The notes beneath the pieces are model-generated. The model was not told the origin of the DNA. It ran no database searches and worked only from the letters and a program-made list of their open reading frames with translations. From Flavobacteriales bacterium (GTDB taxonomy: Bacteria; Bacteroidota; Bacteroidia; Flavobacteriales_F; PHOS-HE28): a stretch of DNA of 64,000 nt. Below, in pieces: positions 60,501-64,000 of the stretch. The stretch covers positions 1 to 64,000 of the forward strand of contig JAEUSU010000023.1 in assembly GCA_016788635.1 (NCBI GenBank), read 5' to 3'. Within the stretch, counting starts at the first letter, position 1. Each line of letters begins with the position of its first letter. The position numbers and the translations under genes are program-made.

Positions 60501-62595
60501 ACATGGAACGGCCCTGGTCAATGGGCTGGGCGTGGTGCGCGGGACAGCCTTGGTGAACAGTGACGGCCTGCCGCTGCTCACCGATTCCTTGCTCCGCAAC
60601 TTCAGCTTCATGATCTCACAGGCCCTGCGGACCACACGCGGTACGGCACTGGTGAACGGCGAGCTCATCGATCCGGATGAATTGTACACCTACGCCACCG
60701 CACTTTCGAACTCAACTTCCCGGCTGGTAAGGGGCACGGCCTTGGTGAACGGCTACACCCTCGTGCGCGGAACGGCGCTTGTGAACAACGTGGATTCGAT
60801 GGGCAACGTCACCAATACGAGCCCGTTGACCAACGCTGGAAGCCTGGTGAACAACTCCGGCATCCTGAACTCCACCACCATCACCCTGGACAGCAATACG
60901 GAAACGGTGGTGATCCTGGGTGAGGACGATATCGCCATCCTCTCGGGCGATTCCGCAGGCAACGTGGTGATGCGATCGGTGAGCCTGATCACCGGCAACA
61001 CCGTGGGCACGCATCTCTCCATTCCCGGCACCTTCCTCTCGAACAACTTCATGGTGTCCTATGGTATCGGCAACGTCACCATTCTGCCGGATACGGCGGA
61101 ATTCACCATTGATGCGGCCAGCCTGACACAGGTCTATGACGGCTCCCCTAAGACCATTGGTGTAACGGTGGAACCGGACAGCGTGGCCTTCACCGTGACC
61201 TACAACGGCAACACCACGCCACCGGTGAACGCGGGTACCTACGCCGTAGAGGTCACTGTGGATGATCCGAACTACGTAGGCTCGGCCAGTGCGACCATGG
61301 TGATCCAGCAGGCCCCCGCCCAAGTCACGATAATGACCGGCACATTGACACAGACCTATGATGGCTCGCCAAAGTCCGTTGGTGTTTCCATCCTACCTGC
61401 CGGTCTGGCCCATGTCATTACCTACGGTGGCAGTACCACGCCACCGGTCAACGCGGGTTCCTATGCCGTGCAGGTCACGGTGACCGACCCGAATTACGTG
61501 GGTGCCGCAAGCAGTACACTGGTGATCCAGAAGGCAACTGCCCAGATCACCCTTTCAGGCACTACCCAGGTCTACAACGCTACACCAAGGAGCGTCGGTA
61601 TTTCTGTTGTTCCTGCTGGTCTGTCGTATGCCATCACCTACAACGGTAGCGCCACTCCACCCGTGAATGCAGGCTCCTACGCAGTGCAGGTCACGATCAA
61701 CGACCCGAACCACATGGGTACGGCAAGCGCCACGCTGGTGGTGCAGAAAGCTCCGGCCACGGCCACCACCGGTATCTACGTCATCAATAAGAACGCCCCC
61801 CTTCCTTCGTTCACAGCCACCTACAGCGGCTTCCTCGCTGGCCAGACCGCATCCGTGGTCACCTCTGTGAGCTTCACTACGAGCCCCAACTACACGGGCA
61901 ACACCGGGGTGTACCAGATCATCGTTAACGCCACGGCCGCCAACTACACCTTCACCTCAGTGAACGGAACGCTGTATGTGAACCCTACGGGGGCGGGCAC
62001 CAAGCAGGTGAAACCGACCTTCATCTGCTACATGGTCCAATCACCCCCGGTGAACGGGTTCTCGCGCGTGTCGTACTTCAATTATCAGAACCCCAACAGC
62101 ACGCCGGTCTACATCCCCGTCGGCCCGAACAACTTCATCACGGCCTCATCGTTCGATGGGAGCGAACAACCGGTCCTTTTCCTGCCCGGCACCTCGGCGC
62201 CGATCGCGATCCCGCACAACGGTACGTCCATAACCTGGCAGGTGACCAGCAACAAGAACAACAATACCACGGGGTCAATTCCCGCGAACAGTTCGAACGT
62301 GGTATGCTCCAGTCCGGGTATCAAGACCCTCATCGAGGTGGAGGAAGCACCACTGGAGGTTCGCGTCTACCCCAACCCATCCTCGGGCGTGGTGTATCTG
62401 GAATTCCCCGAGATCGATGTCAATGGTGCCAGCGTGGAGGTGTTCAGTGCCCTTGGCACCCGATGCGCCGTGCAGGTCGGGCAAACCAATGACCAGCGCA
62501 TGGAACTGGACCTTTCCGCCTATGGCAGGGGTGTCTACCTCATCCAGGTCATCCAGTCGGGTGAGCGGAAGTCATACAGGGTCGTGATCGAATAA
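57511..62595 (+). CDS. Giant T9SS-secreted subtilase-fold protease with MBG repeats
   Basis: 1694 residues from ATG 57511. Signal peptide to ..ALQAQ. Residues about 320-740 are a subtilisin-fold domain: Asp327 in VGVLSDSYN, Glu372 in DEGRAMLQIV where His is usual, Asn in SAAGNFG and Ser674 in FFGTSAAAPHAAG. This fits S53-like members (Asp/Glu/Ser). Then MBG-type sugar-binding-like repeats: a first near 855, then five RGTALVNG copies (nt 60498-60790), then three MBG_2 units of about 79 residues (nt 61090-61760; LTQVYDGSPKTIGV type). It ends in a T9SS domain (VRVYPNPSSGVVYLEF...YGRGVYLIQVIQ). Likely a cell-surface adhesin-protease. Confidence 0.88.
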   Translation: MAPFLTRLRPVLLLVLFTSIAHALQAQASCANTSSLSNGYTTSITSVTANANGTHTIVLTVLNNGCSGCKKLNSLTVQAAPGTYSNIVVQLLSGAFTWASISMGPTLSGTSVTGFRINNTNGIGNGQAAAFTVTYTLSGPLQNQQVQLKTASNTLVASFTAANFQGVLNCLAPPQPQVIFPLFDPYANKSFDIIGVELTSLYLAYSSSGSYISNDIFQILGSSVRISIRTKPGQHANAVSLLTGPAYGLVQELNDPANNLINGTFPILNLLSLNLLPTLLVSARPIYAPLSNVGLMTSQGDTALRSYRAREVFGVNGQGIKVGVLSDSYNTKPGNPAADDVLRKDLPGVTNTDHPTPVDVLLDFPFGTRSDEGRAMLQIVHDVAPGADLAFRTGFLGPVDFAKGIRDLQVAGCDVIVDDITYISEPFFRDGVIAQAVDEVKGLGVSYFSAAGNFGTNSWQGTFAPTAAPTGVTGQAHNFASGAGGTDILQNITLYQGTYTIVFQWDDGTPGLTTNSDFDIYLANNSGNTLFGFNRMSIGSEPVEVLPFLVTADSVQSNIVVVRAAGTGAAQLKYIVYRGQLKINEYSTLSGSTITGQANAAGAIAVGAVLYSNTPEYGVNPPTIASFSSRGGTPVNGVNRAKPEICAPNGVNTSVDLGGVNIDGDAFPNFFGTSAAAPHAAGVAALLSHARDKYYGGSLAPDQVKAILQNSAIDMGSPGYDVATGAGYILADRALANLANPTAYITSIFYDTTLTPGTDTIVLTIYGEYLTPASTVWLDGAPLTSGVVIQGDTAIVTIVQPFDALYPSIQVYNPPMAGTNGLDGGLSNPLYFTTKETILVRVDNKAKKYGQVLPEFTAIYTLESVNSSSPLASSGLAQHEIDRVHNIGLTSIADALSNVGLWAITADPTDPLNPNSTIPATDSLDLSLLQRYNFVIQNGLLTIDPMDLKITPRDTTFVYNDSISALSYDYEFNGDPATIIPINASDSITILNAIRGAHGTALVNGLGVVRGTALVNSDGLPLLTDSLLRNFSFMISQALRTTRGTALVNGELIDPDELYTYATALSNSTSRLVRGTALVNGYTLVRGTALVNNVDSMGNVTNTSPLTNAGSLVNNSGILNSTTITLDSNTETVVILGEDDIAILSGDSAGNVVMRSVSLITGNTVGTHLSIPGTFLSNNFMVSYGIGNVTILPDTAEFTIDAASLTQVYDGSPKTIGVTVEPDSVAFTVTYNGNTTPPVNAGTYAVEVTVDDPNYVGSASATMVIQQAPAQVTIMTGTLTQTYDGSPKSVGVSILPAGLAHVITYGGSTTPPVNAGSYAVQVTVTDPNYVGAASSTLVIQKATAQITLSGTTQVYNATPRSVGISVVPAGLSYAITYNGSATPPVNAGSYAVQVTINDPNHMGTASATLVVQKAPATATTGIYVINKNAPLPSFTATYSGFLAGQTASVVTSVSFTTSPNYTGNTGVYQIIVNATAANYTFTSVNGTLYVNPTGAGTKQVKPTFICYMVQSPPVNGFSRVSYFNYQNPNSTPVYIPVGPNNFITASSFDGSEQPVLFLPGTSAPIAIPHNGTSITWQVTSNKNNNTTGSIPANSSNVVCSSPGIKTLIEVEEAPLEVRVYPNPSSGVVYLEFPEIDVNGASVEVFSALGTRCAVQVGQTNDQRMELDLSAYGRGVYLIQVIQSGERKSYRVVIE

Positions 62596-62614
62596 CCTAC
62601 AACACACAGCATAA

Positions 62615-62648
62615 AGAGCCACTTGCCGCATGCGGCAAGTGGCTCTTT
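62615..62648 (+). terminator. Strong intrinsic terminator after the T9SS protease gene
   Basis: AGAGCCACTTGCCGCA and its exact reverse complement, 16 bp each with no spacer (62615-62646), followed by TTTT. A perfect 32-bp palindrome with a T tract and no other function in view. It isolates the protease gene from the sensor gene whose -7 box lies 14 bases further on. Confidence 0.9.
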
Positions 62649-62661
62649 TGCATGAGGGGCT

Positions 62662-62669
62662 TACCTTCG
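62662..62669 (+). promoter_or_regulatory. -7 promoter box TACCTTCG for the TPR sensor gene
   Basis: TACCTTCG, a one-base variant of TAnnTTTG, 6 bases before the ATG at 62676 and right after the terminator, implying a nearly leaderless transcript. Confidence 0.5.
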
Positions 62670-62675
62670 GTCGCC

Positions 62676-64000
62676 ATGTTCAGGCTGCCCATCCTAATCG
62701 CCCTGCTCACGTGCTTTCTGTCCTCCTACGGACAGACCGAGGCGGTCGACAGCTTGAAGGCGGTCCTGAAACGCGAAATGCCTGACTCCTCACGCGTTTC
62801 CACCTTGCTGGAGTTGAGCGCCCAGTTCTACCGCACCGACGCGGAGCAAGCCAGGAAGCTTGCCGAAGAAGCGAAGGACCTTGCTGAGCAAAGCGGGTAC
62901 AAGGCCGGTCTGGCCCGGGCATACAAGGCCATTGGCATGACCCATTATTTCCAGAATGACTGGGTGGATGCCTTGGTGAACTGGAAGCACGCGCTGGAGA
63001 CCTTCCGTGCCATCAACGACCTGAACGGGGTGTCCAACATGTTGAACAACCTCGGCGCGGTGCACTTCAACGGTGGCGATGACAAGGCCGCGTTGGACTA
63101 CTACCTGGAATCCCTTCGCGTGGCGGAGGCCACCAAGGACTCGTTGAGGACCGTGACGGCACTGGTGAACATCGGCTCCGTGTACCTCAACAAGGAGTCC
63201 AGCAAGCACATGGCCTACAAGTACTACAAGCGCGCACTTCCGCTGAGCAGGGCCCTGGGCGACCATGATGCCATCGGCACCTGCGCCGTGAACCTGGGCG
63301 AGATCTTCCTTCGCAAGGAGAACCGGACCGATTCAACGGACTATTACAACCCCGATTCGGCGCTCTTCTACTTCGAGACCGCGCTGGAAGCCTATCGCAA
63401 CTCGTCCACGGGCAACCTGCCCTTTGCCTTGAAGAGCATAGGCCGCGTTTATGCCATTCGTGGCGACTACACCAAGGCGATCCAATACCAGACCGAGGCA
63501 TACCAGATCGCCATGGCCATGGAAGCGCGCCTGGAAATGGCCCAATCGCTCCTGAGCCTGGCGGACACCTATGAGAGCAAGGGTGACATCCCATCGGCGG
63601 TCAAGACCTTCGCGCATGCCAAGGCACTTGCGGTGGAGCTCAATGCGCTATACGAGATGCAGTCCGCCTACAAAGGACTTGCCGACAGCTACTCCAAGTC
63701 CGGCGACTACAAGCAGGCCTACACCTTCCTGAACCTCTATTCGGACATCAAGGACACGCTGTACGACGCCGAGATGGACAAGAAGCTCCAGGCACAGACC
63801 CTGAGCTATGAGATCGAGATGAAGGAGGGGCACATCTCGCTGTTGGAAAAGGACCAGGAACTGAAGGAACTGGAGCTCCAGCGGCAGAAGGCGATCCGCA
63901 ATGCAATGCTCGGGATCGGCGTGCTGCTTCTTCTCCTTGCCGGTGGGCTTTTCAACCGCTACCAATACACGCGCAGAACGAACAAGATCATTGCCGCCGA
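62676..64000 (+). CDS. TPR-containing sensor protein, 3' truncated by the window
   Basis: 441 residues visible. Signal peptide MFRLPILIALLTCFLSSYGQ, then about eight TPR units (ARAYKAIGMTHYFQNDWVDA, MLNNLGAVHFNGGDDKAALD, LVNIGSVYLNKESSKHMAYK) and a coiled coil (MKEGHISLLEKDQELKELEL). A helix (NAMLGIGVLLLLLAGGLFN) reaches the edge, followed by RYQYTRRTNKIIAAE. In this family the missing part is a histidine kinase or a class III cyclase. Neither can be confirmed here. Confidence 0.88.
   Translation, partial: MFRLPILIALLTCFLSSYGQTEAVDSLKAVLKREMPDSSRVSTLLELSAQFYRTDAEQARKLAEEAKDLAEQSGYKAGLARAYKAIGMTHYFQNDWVDALVNWKHALETFRAINDLNGVSNMLNNLGAVHFNGGDDKAALDYYLESLRVAEATKDSLRTVTALVNIGSVYLNKESSKHMAYKYYKRALPLSRALGDHDAIGTCAVNLGEIFLRKENRTDSTDYYNPDSALFYFETALEAYRNSSTGNLPFALKSIGRVYAIRGDYTKAIQYQTEAYQIAMAMEARLEMAQSLLSLADTYESKGDIPSAVKTFAHAKALAVELNALYEMQSAYKGLADSYSKSGDYKQAYTFLNLYSDIKDTLYDAEMDKKLQAQTLSYEIEMKEGHISLLEKDQELKELELQRQKAIRNAMLGIGVLLLLLAGGLFNRYQYTRRTNKIIAA

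Overview
The window is GC-rich chromosomal DNA from a member of the Bacteroidota, most likely the Flavobacteriales. Four things point there: type IX secretion (T9SS) cargo proteins ending in a P-N-P type sorting domain, a PorD-like (DUF4835) T9SS protein, the gene order bamD-rpoZ-coaBC-porD-recN, and -7 promoter boxes of the form TAnnTTTG/TAnnTTCG. No rRNA, tRNA, CRISPR array, transposase or clear prophage is visible, so this reads as core chromosome interspersed with secreted-protein genes.

Layout. 1-5.7 kb: the end of a secreted protein with dockerin-like repeats, then the housekeeping minus-strand operon bamD-rpoZ-coaBC-porD-recN. 5.9-8.4 kb: an alpha-oxoamine synthase (sphingolipid or sulfonolipid type), a RelE-like toxin-antitoxin pair, a small membrane ORF and a LOG-family hydrolase, the last four joined by 1-4 base overlaps. 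8.4-12.5 kb: two T9SS cargo proteins and a small membrane protein. 12.6-18.0 kb: an unusual cluster of five secreted proteins carrying TonB C-terminal domains, interrupted by a glycosyltransferase. 18.1-20.1 kb: an acyl-CoA carboxylase carboxyltransferase gene bracketed by inverted copies of a dispersed repeat and preceded by a GATC-rich octamer array. 20.4-23.7 kb: an HD hydrolase and a LytS/LytTR-type two-component pair.

23.9-32.7 kb is rich in secreted proteins: a beta-propeller plus Cys-repeat T9SS protein, a small T9SS protein, a beta-barrel, a 12-residue-repeat beta-helix protein with a G2-peptidase-like domain, PhnA, DinB, a secreted rhodanese and a Ycf48/BNR-like T9SS protein. 33.0-37.0 kb: an OmpR-type two-component system followed by a helically phased direct-repeat array and an overlapping three-gene operon (USP-like, unknown, DUF1275). 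37.0-41.4 kb: an AsmA-like protein and an MlaE-MlaF-MlaD lipid-transport cassette. 41.4-50.9 kb: assorted genes including an HxlR regulator with its divergent reductase, a TMEM175-like channel and a large tricorn-like protease.

50.9-64 kb: a GT-C/TPR membrane protein, a sixth TonB_C protein translationally coupled to a two-component-propeller adenylate cyclase, a 1694-residue subtilase-fold T9SS protein with MBG repeats, and the start of a TPR sensor cut off by the window edge.

The strongest leads for new biology are the family of signal-peptide-bearing TonB_C proteins with no visible inner-membrane anchor, one of which is coupled to a transmembrane cyclase; the GATC octamer arrays, whose copies are perfectly complementary between two loci; and the phased operator downstream of the two-component system. 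All family names come from reading the translated proteins by eye. No database search was run.
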